DNA from: a virus
IMG/VR virus record: IMGVR_UViG_3300034073_001268
Coordinates: 1-49,659 of that record
Direction: 5' to 3' (one strand)
Length of the DNA: 49,659 bases
In this document: positions 12,395 through 19,199 of the stretch, in pieces
Position numbering within the stretch: position 1 is the first letter of the stretch
Layout of the letters: the number at the start of each line of letters is the position of its first letter
Program-made: the position numbers and the translations under genes
Notes under the pieces: generated by a model
The model's database searches: none
What the model saw: only the letters and a program-made list of their open reading frames with translations
Told to the model about the DNA's origin: nothing

Positions 12395-13132
12395 ATGCCA
12401 AACTGGGTATATAACTCATTAGCAATAGAAGCAGTAGATACTGACCCTGAACAAATCAGCAAGTTAGTCTCTCAACTCAATCAACCATTTGAGGTCAATC
12501 ATGACCAATGGAACTCTGAGACTGGCCAAATGGAAAAGAAGCCTGTCAAATATAATAATCCTGTGTTTGCATTTTGGAACATTGTCAAACCTACAGACCT
12601 AGATACCTATTTTGGGGAACAACCAAAGACCGACCTTAGCAAGCCTATTAGTTTTGATTCAGACCATTGGTATGACTGGAATGTAAGAAACTGGGGAACT
12701 AAGTGGGATGTAGCCATGTCTGATGATGAGACCTATCGTGAAACCACTATGGAGCAAGACGATAAGTCTGTTATTTATAGTTTTAATACTGCTTGGTCCC
12801 CTGCGTTTCCTGCAATACTAAAACTATCAGAGCAATACCCTGATTTAGTCTTTAGCCTATTTTATCAAGAAGAAACTGGCTGGGGTGGCGAAGCACAGAT
12901 AAAGAGTGGCAAGATTATTAGAGAGCAAAGTTATGAATCACAATGTAGAGATTGTGAGGAACTAGACTGCATGGAGTATTGCGATAACGATTGCGGTGAG
13001 ATTTGCTCAAAGTGTAACTATCTAGGAGAGGCTGACCTAGATGCTGTCTCGGAATGTGAGATACACAAGGTATATCTAGATGAAGAACATGTGCCTGAGT
13101 ATCGCTCATTTGACAAAGTACCAACAAATTGA
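12395..13132 (+). CDS. Api92/DUF1281-like protein with C-terminal Cys-rich tail
   Basis: The start MPNWVYNSLAIEA and the later WYDWNVRNWGTKWDV and FNTAWSPAFPA blocks are the signature of the ferredoxin-like Api92 / DUF1281 family found in phages and mobile elements. The 245-aa protein adds a C-terminal acidic segment with nine cysteines (CRDCEELDC, YCDNDCGEICSKC), probably zinc binding. Role unknown. SD is AGAAAGGA, and a consensus promoter lies directly upstream. Confidence 0.8.
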   Translation: MPNWVYNSLAIEAVDTDPEQISKLVSQLNQPFEVNHDQWNSETGQMEKKPVKYNNPVFAFWNIVKPTDLDTYFGEQPKTDLSKPISFDSDHWYDWNVRNWGTKWDVAMSDDETYRETTMEQDDKSVIYSFNTAWSPAFPAILKLSEQYPDLVFSLFYQEETGWGGEAQIKSGKIIREQSYESQCRDCEELDCMEYCDNDCGEICSKCNYLGEADLDAVSECEIHKVYLDEEHVPEYRSFDKVPTN

Positions 13133-13164
13133 GATAATAGAATAAACGACCTAAAGGAGATAAA

Positions 13165-13494
13165 ATGGAAAAAGGCAGAGTTATTGAAGGGCTAGAGTAT
13201 GTCGGTAGTTTCGGCGTAGATAGCGGTCAGGTTATGGTAGGCGACCCCTGCTATCTTGATGAGTGGAAAAGCAATAGAAACGATGAGTGGAATTTAGAGG
13301 GCAAGGTAGGTCAGTATTCCTATCATGGTGCTAGTGCCACTACAATTGAGTCTAGTGCTGGAGTGCTAGGCGACGGTAGGTCAGTAGTATTTAGTTCAGG
13401 CTATGGCGACGGAGTCTATCCTGTCTATGTACAATACAACGAGGATGGACGAGTTGCCAAGGTTCTTATTGAGTTTATTGGAGATGAGGAGTAA
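13165..13494 (+). CDS. DUF4241-like phage protein, 109 aa
   Basis: The order VDSGQVMVGDPCYL, then GASATTIESSAGVLGDGRSV, then GYGDGVYPVYVQYNEDGRVA is typical of a beta-rich family common in phages and bacteria (DUF4241-like by pattern). The strand-rich chain has no signal peptide. SD is AAAGGAGA. It ends 2 nt before the next gene. Function unknown. Confidence 0.65.
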   Translation: MEKGRVIEGLEYVGSFGVDSGQVMVGDPCYLDEWKSNRNDEWNLEGKVGQYSYHGASATTIESSAGVLGDGRSVVFSSGYGDGVYPVYVQYNEDGRVAKVLIEFIGDEE

Positions 13495-13496
13495 TC

Positions 13497-13856
13497 ATGG
13501 GAGACAGAATAGTATACACAATCGACCAGGGTGAAGGCCTATCAGTTAACTTGTACAGCCATTGGGGTGGCAGCGATAGGTTTGAGGCCCTGGCGCATGC
13601 GCTGCGGACTGCAGAGCCACGCTGGAATGATTCATCCTATGCGACTCGTATCATTGTGTCTCAGTTGATTGGGGACCAGTGGGACCAGGAACTAGGCTTT
13701 GGGCTATGGGCCAGTAACAGCAGCGGTGCATATGGAGGGGACCATCCAGATATCACAATCGACCTAGTTAACAAGATTGTTATAGATGAGACTGGCGACC
13801 ACACATTCGAGGATTTTATTAATTACCATGGAGTGGCTTTAACTGCGAAAGTCTAG
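13497..13856 (+). CDS. Unknown conserved-looking protein, 119 aa
   Basis: SD GATGAGGAG lies in the end of the previous gene. Features are LYSHWGGSDRFEALAHALRT near the N-terminus and GLWASNSSGAYGGDHPDITI in the middle. The pattern resembles other phage hypotheticals, but no activity is known to me. Codons here use more C and G than in flanking genes. A strong terminator follows. Confidence 0.65.
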   Translation: MGDRIVYTIDQGEGLSVNLYSHWGGSDRFEALAHALRTAEPRWNDSSYATRIIVSQLIGDQWDQELGFGLWASNSSGAYGGDHPDITIDLVNKIVIDETGDHTFEDFINYHGVALTAKV

Positions 13857-13876
13857 GTTTGGGTCACCTAGACATC

Positions 13877-13917
13877 GGTGGAGGGGCAGCGTGGGGTTGC
13901 CCTTCCACCACTTTTTT
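13877..13917 (+). terminator. Strong intrinsic terminator
   Basis: A 12-bp arm GGTGGAGGGGCA pairs with TGCCCTTCCACC (one mismatch), followed after two bases by six T. A smaller GTCTAGG/CCTAGAC hairpin precedes it. Confidence 0.85.
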
Positions 13918-13942
13918 GATACAATGACAATGGAGGAATACT

Positions 13943-14149
13943 ATGCGAATTAGACGAATAATTACAGAGGAAGAGAAGGTTGCCAAAAATATTGGTGATG
14001 TCGTATCTGACCTCAGAGTTGATTTAGAACGAGTTGGCGAATATATCGCAACCTCGCAGCCTTATGTAGTGTATAATCGTATTCAGGTAATAGCCGAAGC
14101 AGCGAAGGAAACCAAGGAGGGGACCAACTATGCCCGCAACAACTTTTGA
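13943..14149 (+). CDS. Unknown helical protein, 68 aa
   Basis: SD TGGAGG, 8 nt before ATG. The basic N-terminus MRIRRIITEEEKVAKNIGDV leads into amphipathic helices. The gene overlaps the next by 20 nt, so the two form a coupled pair after the terminator. Not recognised. Confidence 0.65.
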   Translation: MRIRRIITEEEKVAKNIGDVVSDLRVDLERVGEYIATSQPYVVYNRIQVIAEAAKETKEGTNYARNNF

Positions 14150-14393
14150 GAACAAGGCCCTGATCTTGGGCCAACTATGGTTAAACTATAAATCAGATGA
14201 CGAGTTAGCAGATTTCTTTGAGTACAACGATTTGGGGCTGCCACTTGCATTTGCATTTGCCGAGGGTATAGTAAATCATACTCCTACACTAGAACAGTAT
14301 ATAAACGAATCCTGGAATCTATTGATTGAGGGTTTGGATCTTGAGGATACAGGGTTTGAAGACATAACGGATCTTCTGGAGGAGGACGCATAA
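14130..14393 (+). CDS. Conserved actinophage protein, 87 aa
   Basis: The text LILGQLWLNYKSDDELADFF, EYNDLGLPLAFAFAEGIV and DTGFEDITDLLEE closely recalls a small acidic protein common in mycobacteriophages and other actinophages, of unknown function. SD is AAGGAGG within the previous gene. It is followed by the repeat-rich region. Confidence 0.7.
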   Translation: MPATTFENKALILGQLWLNYKSDDELADFFEYNDLGLPLAFAFAEGIVNHTPTLEQYINESWNLLIEGLDLEDTGFEDITDLLEEDA

Positions 14394-14572
14394 AAGCGCC
14401 CGTGCCAGATTTTTGGGGATTTGTCAAACCACAAACCTTCAAACCTTATTACGAAGGACATTACGAACCCCTAAAACTTTCCCCCTGCTGAACATTACGA
14501 TCCAAACCTTTATATCCCCAAACCTTGTACCATAGAAACCTTGGTTTGTCAAACCAGGTGTATAATTAATAT

Positions 14573-14803
14573 ATGCCACACCACTTTGCTAAACTATATT
14601 CAAGAAAGTACCATGTCTCTGAAAAAGAAAGAGATATGGAAAAGCGTATCGAAAACAAAGTAGGTGCTATAACAGGTATGTTATATAGTATAGTAACCTT
14701 AAGAGTATTCTTTCCTTCTAAATCCCCCGCCAAAAACGCCGATCAAGCGGGCGGGCCAGCGCCCTATCCGATCCCGCTCGAAAAAGCGGGGGATAAAGAG
14801 TAG
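14573..14803 (+). CDS. Possible small protein, 76 aa, leaderless
   Basis: TATAAT ends 6 nt before this ATG, the rule seen in 16 other genes here. The N-terminal half is basic (MPHHFAKLYSRKYHVSEKER) with a short hydrophobic stretch near residue 35. The C-terminal 30 residues are Pro/Gly/Ala-rich and encoded by an unusually GC-rich patch with CCCGC/GCGGG inverted repeats. It sits inside the origin-like region and could be an initiator-linked factor, but that is speculation. Confidence 0.45.
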   Translation: MPHHFAKLYSRKYHVSEKERDMEKRIENKVGAITGMLYSIVTLRVFFPSKSPAKNADQAGGPAPYPIPLEKAGDKE

Positions 14804-14948
14804 CAAAACTACCCCCTATAGAATAACAAATTTTTTTCCCTGGTTTTCTATATATTTTAAATAATTTCTTTAAAAAACATTACGATTATCGACAATTTCC
14901 CCCTGGTTTTGGTAGATTTTTATGGGCATATTTCATGCATAAAAGGAC

Positions 14949-14977
14949 TTGACAAACCATTGTTTTGCATGTATAAT
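14949..14977 (+). promoter_or_regulatory. Perfect consensus promoter with no gene directly downstream
   Basis: TTGACA, 17 bp, TATAAT. The next coding start is 15255, behind another promoter, so this one should produce a non-coding RNA through the iteron region. Confidence 0.65.
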
Positions 14978-15177
14978 GCCCAAACCTTATATCTGGATAT
15001 GATGGTTTGACAATATCGGGCAAATGTGGTACGAAGGTTTGAAGGTTTGGGATATGAAGGTTTGTTAAAAAGGATTACGAACGCCATCGTTAAAAGTGCG
15101 CCCTACTCCACTATCCTCCACTTTACTCCACTTTAACCCTATCTAATAATAATATCAGTAAGATTTTTATGTGGATA

Positions 15178-15225
15178 AACCTGTGGATAACTATGCTTGA
15201 CAAACCTTTTCTGCGGGTATATACT
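15178..15225 (+). promoter_or_regulatory. DnaA-box repeat and promoter of gene 15255
   Basis: The 20-mer AACCTGTGGATAACTATGCT (15178-15197) contains a DnaA box and recurs exactly at 15631-15650. It runs into TTGACA, 17 bp, TATACT (15197-15225). Confidence 0.65.
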
Positions 15226-15254
15226 TGAGATATAACTACTAAAAAAGGAAAAAA

Positions 15255-15632
15255 ATGATCTTTGTACAAGGAGAGTCAGCAACAGTAGCAAAACTAAAGA
15301 TTAAGTCTACTTTTCAAAGTTTGCTTCCTGATGAGGATCTTGCAAGAGAATATCTAAATGAAGTCTCACGAGACCTTGATAGGCTCAAAGAACAAGACTC
15401 TCAAAATAGATGGACTATTGTGCGTGAAACACTTGCAGCAAACCGTCTTGCTGAACAGATATATGATCTTGACTCTCTAAATAGCATTCAAGAAACCGTT
15501 AGCAGTCTTTATAAGCAACTAAAACCTTTGCCAAAACGAAGTAAAAAAGAATTTTTTACATCTTTGTCAGTTCAATTGGCGACTCTTTCATTATTTGTAT
15601 TGTTCTTTATTTGGACAACTTCTCAGGTGTAA
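15255..15632 (+). CDS. Tail-anchored membrane protein, 125 aa
   Basis: SD AAAAAAGGAAAA. The first 95 residues are soluble and helical (REYLNEVSRDLDRLKEQDSQ region). Residues 103-122 (TSLSVQLATLSLFVLFFIWT) form one membrane helix at the very C-terminus, so the bulk faces the cytoplasm. Its place next to an origin-like region would fit membrane attachment of a replication complex, but this is only inference. Confidence 0.65.
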   Translation: MIFVQGESATVAKLKIKSTFQSLLPDEDLAREYLNEVSRDLDRLKEQDSQNRWTIVRETLAANRLAEQIYDLDSLNSIQETVSSLYKQLKPLPKRSKKEFFTSLSVQLATLSLFVLFFIWTTSQV

Positions 15633-15650
15633 CCTGTGGATAACTATGCT
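15631..15650. repeat. Second copy of the DnaA-box 20-mer
   Basis: Exact copy of 15178-15197. Here it precedes TGC-TACAAT (15649-15654), the likely -10 of gene 15664. Confidence 0.6.
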
Positions 15651-15663
15651 ACAATGGTAATCT

Positions 15664-15792
15664 ATGATAGATATTTTATGCTTTAGTTGCGGGGTAATGT
15701 ATAAAGCCCCCTATGACACAAATAACATTACGAAACAATGTCCAAAATGCCAGGACAAAATGTTTGAACAGCAAGCCTCATTTGAAGAATAA
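15664..15792 (+). CDS. Small zinc-ribbon protein, 42 aa
   Basis: MIDILCFSCGVMYKAPYDTN is followed by CPKC, a Cx2C-x17-Cx2C ribbon. TACAAT lies 8-9 nt before the ATG and there is no SD, so translation may be nearly leaderless. Likely nucleic-acid or protein binding. Confidence 0.6.
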   Translation: MIDILCFSCGVMYKAPYDTNNITKQCPKCQDKMFEQQASFEE

Positions 15793-15811
15793 TGCTATAA
15801 TATTTTTGCTT

Positions 15812-15943
15812 ATGGATCAAAAAATGTTAGACCTGATAGCCAAGATAATAAGTCCTTATCTTAAAACCAAACATAAGGAAAAAGAGTCTCACGAACTAGC
15901 AAGGCGTATACTAGAGGAGATAAACAAAGATGGACATAGATGA
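15812..15943 (+). CDS. Small helical protein, 43 aa
   Basis: The sequence MDQKMLDLIAKIISPYLKTK continues into a basic helix ending NKDGHR. TATAAT at 15795-15800 lies just upstream. A longer frame entering from the previous gene is rejected because it lacks a credible start. It overlaps the next gene by 14 nt. Confidence 0.5.
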   Translation: MDQKMLDLIAKIISPYLKTKHKEKESHELARRILEEINKDGHR

Positions 15944-16109
15944 CTTTATTCAAAAACAACAAGAGTTTTTTGATCGTGTAAGACTAGCCAGAGAAACACC
16001 CCATGAATGTGAGTGGGATTATCGTTTCATTCCAGATATAGGCAATGGAGCATTTTTTGAGACATGCACGATATGCCTTGAAACCAAAGGACTTATTGAG
16101 TTAAACTAG
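15930..16109 (+). CDS. Small acidic protein with Cys/His ligands, 59 aa
   Basis: GAGGAG in the previous gene acts as SD. Residues HECEWDY and CTIC could bind zinc together. It meets the leftward gene 16093-16344 head-on, overlapping by 17 nt. Function unknown. Confidence 0.6.
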   Translation: MDIDDFIQKQQEFFDRVRLARETPHECEWDYRFIPDIGNGAFFETCTICLETKGLIELN

Positions 16110-16344
16110 TACAAGGCTCAAACACACTGTGAGATAAAAACTCACCACATGGGCAGTTTGTTGGCATACATTGGCAATCATCTGGTTTTGGCAAATACTC
16201 TTTATCGTTGGCAGTATCTAAAACCTCACACTGCTTGTTAGATTCATGTGATATAAACCTACCACACCTACAAAACCCTACCTTCCCATACTCTCCAGCA
16301 TGACCTATGCCTTGAGGACTAGCATTACATAGTTTGGGATCCAT
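16093..16344 (-). CDS. Duplicated Cys-motif protein, 83 aa, leaderless
   Basis: Two copies of the motif C-x-CG-x-F-x-SH-x(5-6)-C are present (FCRCGRFISHESNKQC and NCPCGEFLSHSVFEPC), so the protein is an internal duplication of a small zinc-type knuckle. The -10 TAAACT ends 6 nt before the ATG on the minus strand; no SD. Role unknown. Confidence 0.65.
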   Translation of the reverse strand: MDPKLCNASPQGIGHAGEYGKVGFCRCGRFISHESNKQCEVLDTANDKEYLPKPDDCQCMPTNCPCGEFLSHSVFEPCTSLTQ

Positions 16345-16380
16345 ATATCTAGTTTACCATAAAATCGGGGGGAAATAAGA

Positions 16381-16695
16381 TTACGAACACTGTCTTATAG
16401 CCCCATTGACCATACGGATCAAACCTCGTCTTGTTATCTTACTAGCGTCAAATGTCTCCGTATATCCCCCTTGTGGCATATCGTCCTTATCCAGGAAATG
16501 TCCATGTTTCTTTCTTAGGGTTTGTAATACTAGGGTTTCTACTGCTCTTGCTTGATCCCGCCGAGAAAATGACCAATACTTAATTAGTATCCAGCCTTTG
16601 GTCCTATGGCTTGCAAACCTTTTACCAGATATGTCCGATATGCCTATTTTGATAGCCTTGTGTATGGGGCTGTAGAGTATATATAGTAGGGTCAT
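16381..16695 (-). CDS. GIY-YIG / T5orf172-like nuclease-domain protein, 104 aa
   Basis: The start was set at the ATG with TATAAT exactly 6 nt upstream (MTLLYILYSPIHKAIKIGIS), not the earlier ATG at 16737. The order LYILYS, KIGIS, RFASHRTKGW, a Glu in ARAVETLVLQTL and MPQGGYTETF matches the GIY-YIG-like family common in actinophages. Such domains cut DNA or have lost activity. The GIY-YIG tyrosines are replaced by YIL and KIG here, so activity is uncertain. Confidence 0.6.
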   Translation of the reverse strand: MTLLYILYSPIHKAIKIGISDISGKRFASHRTKGWILIKYWSFSRRDQARAVETLVLQTLRKKHGHFLDKDDMPQGGYTETFDASKITRRGLIRMVNGAIRQCS

Positions 16696-16701
16696 TACTT
16701 T

Positions 16702-16729
16702 ATTATACCTTGCCCAAATAGGGTATAAT
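16702..16729. promoter_or_regulatory. Divergent overlapping leaderless promoters
   Basis: Minus-strand TATAAT (16707-16702) and plus-strand TATAAT (16724-16729) are 16 bp apart, each 6 nt from its ATG. Each -35 position falls on the other promoter's -10. Confidence 0.6.
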
Positions 16730-16735
16730 TGATAC

Positions 16736-16831
16736 ATGAACCAGAAAAAAATAGATCAAAGCGTTAGAATCCTAACAGGCTTCTTTGGCATTATTATTGC
16801 TATTATTATAGTTGCAGCCATAGTTGGTTGA
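16736..16831 (+). CDS. One-helix membrane peptide, 31 aa, leaderless
   Basis: MNQKKIDQSVRILTGFFGII continues into an Ile/Ala-rich helix, giving a basic N-terminus and one membrane span. TATAAT is 6 nt from the ATG. Its TGA lies within the -35 of the next promoter. Confidence 0.55.
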   Translation: MNQKKIDQSVRILTGFFGIIIAIIIVAAIVG

Positions 16832-16856
16832 CATACCGCCCAGTTTTTGATAGACT
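16828..16856 (+). promoter_or_regulatory. Promoter of the pyrimidine-dimer glycosylase gene
   Basis: TTGACA, 17 bp, TGA-TAGACT, 6 nt to ATG. Confidence 0.75.
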
Positions 16857-16862
16857 GGATAC

Positions 16863-17378
16863 ATGCAAACCTTTCTACCACAATCAGACTATAGTGTGGC
16901 TGCTGCCATTTTGGACAGCAAGCGCCTCAACAAACAAATATTAGAGTGCTATCAAATCCTCAATGTCCTTTCTGGCAAGTCTCCTACAGGTGGTTGGCGC
17001 AACCATCCAGCAGTATTGATGTGGAAAGGCTTTGAGCGTGGCCTGTGGTCTTATGTACAGGCTATGATTACAGAAGCCAAGTCTCGTGGCATCAAGACTG
17101 AAAACAATGAGGCAAACCTTAATAACCTTAAAGATATGTGTTGGGACGATTGGGGCAATACCATTCCTGATTATTTCCAAGATGAGAACAAACTGCTTCG
17201 TATTGTAACTACTCATCGTGCAAACCTATTTAAGAAAGATCCATTGTTGTACGCACCATTCCAATATGCAGTTACAAGCATTAACAATGCACCATGCTGT
17301 CCTGAGCGTAAAGAGCCTTGTAAATATTATTGGCCAACACATGAAAAAGTAACCGATAGTGCCCTTGTAGGGCATTGA
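16863..17378 (+). CDS. Pyrimidine-dimer DNA glycosylase family protein
   Basis: MQTFLPQSDYSVAAAILDSK with RLNKQ, QILNVLSG and GWRNHPAVLMWKG is the hallmark of the actinobacterial/phage pyrimidine-dimer glycosylase family (MSMEG_6572/TIGR02328 type), distantly related to T4 endonuclease V. These excise UV photoproducts, and a phage in sunlit water would benefit. At 171 aa it is full length. Leaderless from a consensus promoter. I see no AP-lyase residue that I could confirm without an alignment. Confidence 0.75.
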   Translation: MQTFLPQSDYSVAAAILDSKRLNKQILECYQILNVLSGKSPTGGWRNHPAVLMWKGFERGLWSYVQAMITEAKSRGIKTENNEANLNNLKDMCWDDWGNTIPDYFQDENKLLRIVTTHRANLFKKDPLLYAPFQYAVTSINNAPCCPERKEPCKYYWPTHEKVTDSALVGH

Positions 17379-17431
17379 TAGGTTTTCTTTTCTATTTTCC
17401 GCCGAACTTTAAAGCATGATATAATCAATCT

Positions 17432-17557
17432 ATGGAAAAATCTAAATGTTTTTATTGTGACAAAGATGCAACATTTTACGATGTTGTATTAAATAATGAT
17501 GAATATATTGTGAGCGATGTCTGCTCAGACCATTTTTCCGTCGAATTTGTATCTTAG
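17432..17557 (+). CDS. Small Cys-containing protein, 41 aa, leaderless
   Basis: The sequence MEKSKCFYCDKDATFYDVVL ends with CSDHF, so Cx2C plus C-x2-H could bind one zinc. ATGATATAAT ends 6 nt before ATG. Function unknown. Confidence 0.6.
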   Translation: MEKSKCFYCDKDATFYDVVLNNDEYIVSDVCSDHFSVEFVS

Positions 17558-17570
17558 ACGATAGGGAAAA

Positions 17571-17801
17571 ATGAATAAAAGAATATTGAAAGATGGCTCG
17601 GAAGTCGAATCATATGATAAACCTATCGATTTGATTATTCACACCAAAGCACCAGCCAAGTGGAAACTAATAGATCTTGAAACAGGCCAGGAATACCTAG
17701 GCTCTGAAATACCACATGGGACATTTGCTGAAGTATTAAGAAACAAAGTATTAAATGGCATTATTGGCTCATGGTTTAAAACCAAGGGCAGAGATATTTG
17801 A
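17571..17801 (+). CDS. Unknown protein, 76 aa
   Basis: Weak SD ATAGGGAAAA. The text PAKWKLIDLETGQEYLGSEI suggests a small beta-rich domain followed by a helix. The stop TGA lies within the -35 of the next promoter. Not recognised. Confidence 0.6.
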   Translation: MNKRILKDGSEVESYDKPIDLIIHTKAPAKWKLIDLETGQEYLGSEIPHGTFAEVLRNKVLNGIIGSWFKTKGRDI

Positions 17802-17826
17802 CAATACGACCTAAGTAGGGTATACT
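17798..17826 (+). promoter_or_regulatory. Promoter of membrane-protein gene 17833
   Basis: TTGACA, 17 bp, TATACT, 6 nt to ATG. Confidence 0.75.
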
Positions 17827-17832
17827 GAATAT

Positions 17833-18081
17833 ATGCAAGACTTAATCTATACATACGGCTCATGGGTGTTGGCTGTCATTGGAGTGGCAGGCATATACTT
17901 TGTTGGTCGCAAAGATAAGTGGGGTTGGAATGTCCTATTGTTTAATGAGGCGTTATGGATTACATACGCTATAGTTACTGAGCAATATGGATTCATTGTC
18001 TCTGCCCTCGCATATGCAGCGGTATACATTAGATCTTACATACATTGGTCAAAAGAGCCAGTTAACGAACTAAACATTTAG
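17833..18081 (+). CDS. Multi-span membrane protein, 82 aa
   Basis: Three hydrophobic segments (around residues 6-25, 34-50 and 52-68) separated by GRKDKWGW indicate a small integral membrane protein with its tail (HWSKEPVNELNI) in solution. The aromatic pattern WGWNVLLFNEALW is faintly like transporter fragments of the PnuC type, too weak to call. It starts a run of short genes to 18733. Confidence 0.65.
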   Translation: MQDLIYTYGSWVLAVIGVAGIYFVGRKDKWGWNVLLFNEALWITYAIVTEQYGFIVSALAYAAVYIRSYIHWSKEPVNELNI

Positions 18082-18090
18082 GAGATTATT

Positions 18091-18180
18091 ATGATTAGTG
18101 CATTCTTCCTCGTACCTGCGTTTATTGCTGGGTATGTATTTTGTTACTTTGTAATGACATACAAAGTTGATCAAAATTAA
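18091..18180 (+). CDS. One-helix membrane peptide, 29 aa
   Basis: SD TTAGGAG, 6-7 nt before ATG. MISAFFLVPAFIAGYVFCYF is a single membrane helix. Two bases separate it from the next gene. Confidence 0.5.
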   Translation: MISAFFLVPAFIAGYVFCYFVMTYKVDQN

Positions 18181-18182
18181 TT

Positions 18183-18287
18183 ATGAGCAGAACATTAGAG
18201 TGTCCAATCTGTAAAAAAGAGTGGGAATTAAGATGGGGCATTATGGCAAACGAATCTCTGTCTAGGCATATGAAAGAGCATAAGTGA
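18183..18287 (+). CDS. C2H2-type zinc-finger peptide, 34 aa
   Basis: LECPICKKEW is followed by LSRHMKEHK, giving the C-x2-C-x(17)-H-x3-H arrangement of a classical zinc finger with a longer loop. It overlaps the next gene's GTG by 4 nt. Likely binds DNA, RNA or a host protein. Confidence 0.6.
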   Translation: MSRTLECPICKKEWELRWGIMANESLSRHMKEHK

Positions 18288-18733
18288 AACCAAAAGCACA
18301 CATCTATGATGTTGACGGCACCCTTGCAAATGTAGATCCATTTTTGCACCATGTTCGTGGTGGCAATAGAGATTACGATGCCTTTCATTATTCTTCTATT
18401 GATGCCCTGCCGAATACAGAAGTTGTTGAGATGTTAAATAATTCTTATAGTGATAAATTTTCTGTAATTATTGTTACATCAAGAAAAGAAAAGTATCGTG
18501 GTATAACATCACTCTGGCTACAAAAAAATAATATAAAAAGCCATGCTTTGTTTATGAGAGCAGACAACGATAATAGGCCAGACTATGAGGCTAAAAAAGA
18601 TATACTAAATAAGATCAACGAACTCTGGGAAGTTGCTCATGCGGTTGACGACAACCCGCATGTAATTAGGTTGTGGGAAGAAAATAATATACCAACTACT
18701 AAGATAGGAACATGGGATGGAGATCGTAGTTGA
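18284..18733 (+). CDS. HAD phosphatase, polynucleotide kinase-phosphatase type
   Basis: Motif I is DVDGTLA (residues 9-15), motif II VTSRK, a Lys in YEAKKDILNKI is motif III, and DDNPHVIRLW carries the last acidic pair. This order fits the phosphatase half of phage polynucleotide kinase/phosphatases, which remove 3' phosphates from nucleic acid ends. The kinase P-loop is absent, so only the phosphatase is here. GTG start, overlapping the upstream stop. Confidence 0.7.
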   Translation: MKPKAHIYDVDGTLANVDPFLHHVRGGNRDYDAFHYSSIDALPNTEVVEMLNNSYSDKFSVIIVTSRKEKYRGITSLWLQKNNIKSHALFMRADNDNRPDYEAKKDILNKINELWEVAHAVDDNPHVIRLWEENNIPTTKIGTWDGDRS

Positions 18734-18758
18734 CTAAACAGGCTAACTATGATATGAT
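18730..18758 (+). promoter_or_regulatory. Promoter of gene 18765
   Basis: TTGACT, 17 bp, TGA-TATGAT, 6 nt to ATG. The -35 overlaps the end of the HAD gene. Confidence 0.7.
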
Positions 18759-18764
18759 ATATAT

Positions 18765-18935
18765 ATGAAAAAGAATAACAACAGAGTATCTCAACAAAAA
18801 TCAAAGAGATATGCTAAAAATAAAAAAAGACTAAAAGATAAGCCCTACCTTTCTAAGTTTGAACGCCAGCAGTTGGCAAAAAGAGCAGAAATCTTGGGTC
18901 AATCTCTAAGCAGCATGGCTGGAAATGTTAGATAA
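18765..18935 (+). CDS. Very basic small protein, 56 aa, leaderless
   Basis: The N-terminal 30 residues are mostly Lys, Arg and Asn (MKKNNNRVSQQKSKRYAKNK), followed by a helix (KFERQQLAKRAEIL). The charge suggests nucleic-acid binding. It overlaps the next gene by 11 nt. Confidence 0.6.
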   Translation: MKKNNNRVSQQKSKRYAKNKKRLKDKPYLSKFERQQLAKRAEILGQSLSSMAGNVR

Positions 18936-19188
18936 AATAATTAATCTATTGTTTTCTTGGGATAGATTGCGTGTTGCTATTTTTGCAGAAGTAGATTGGT
19001 TTAACTCTATTACTCGCACATTAAATGATCCAGAATCTATGAAAACAACATCTGCATTCTGGTGTGAAGAAGATGGTTGGCGTGGCTGGGGTATTAAAGA
19101 AGATGGCTCATACTACTTTCATGACTTGCCAGAAAAAGATTTAGGCGGTATACTTGATATTGTAGTAAAAAAAGAAACAGTATACTAG
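18925..19188 (+). CDS. Unknown Trp-rich protein, 87 aa
   Basis: Starts inside the previous gene. Notable features are WDRLRVAIFAEVDWFNSI and FWCEEDGWRGWGIKEDGSYY, a likely beta-rich domain with seven Trp. No membrane segment. Not recognised. Confidence 0.6.
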   Translation: MLDKIINLLFSWDRLRVAIFAEVDWFNSITRTLNDPESMKTTSAFWCEEDGWRGWGIKEDGSYYFHDLPEKDLGGILDIVVKKETVY

Positions 19189-19199
19189 AGGAGATAAAT

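Larger units (their letters stand above)
14432..15208. other. Candidate replication origin: CAAACCTT iterons, CTCCACT repeats, DnaA boxes
   Basis: Nine exact CAAACCTT octamers on either strand lie at 14432, 14440, 14503, 14519, 14981, 15034, 15042, 15057 and 15201; two pairs are tandem without gap. Three CTCCACT units repeat every 10 bp (15106, 15116, 15126). Two exact DnaA boxes (TGTGGATAA) lie at 15170 and 15182. Very AT-rich stretches lie in 14820-14940 and 15130-15170. Apart from one small gene (14573-14803), the region has no coding sequence I can support. Confidence 0.55.
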
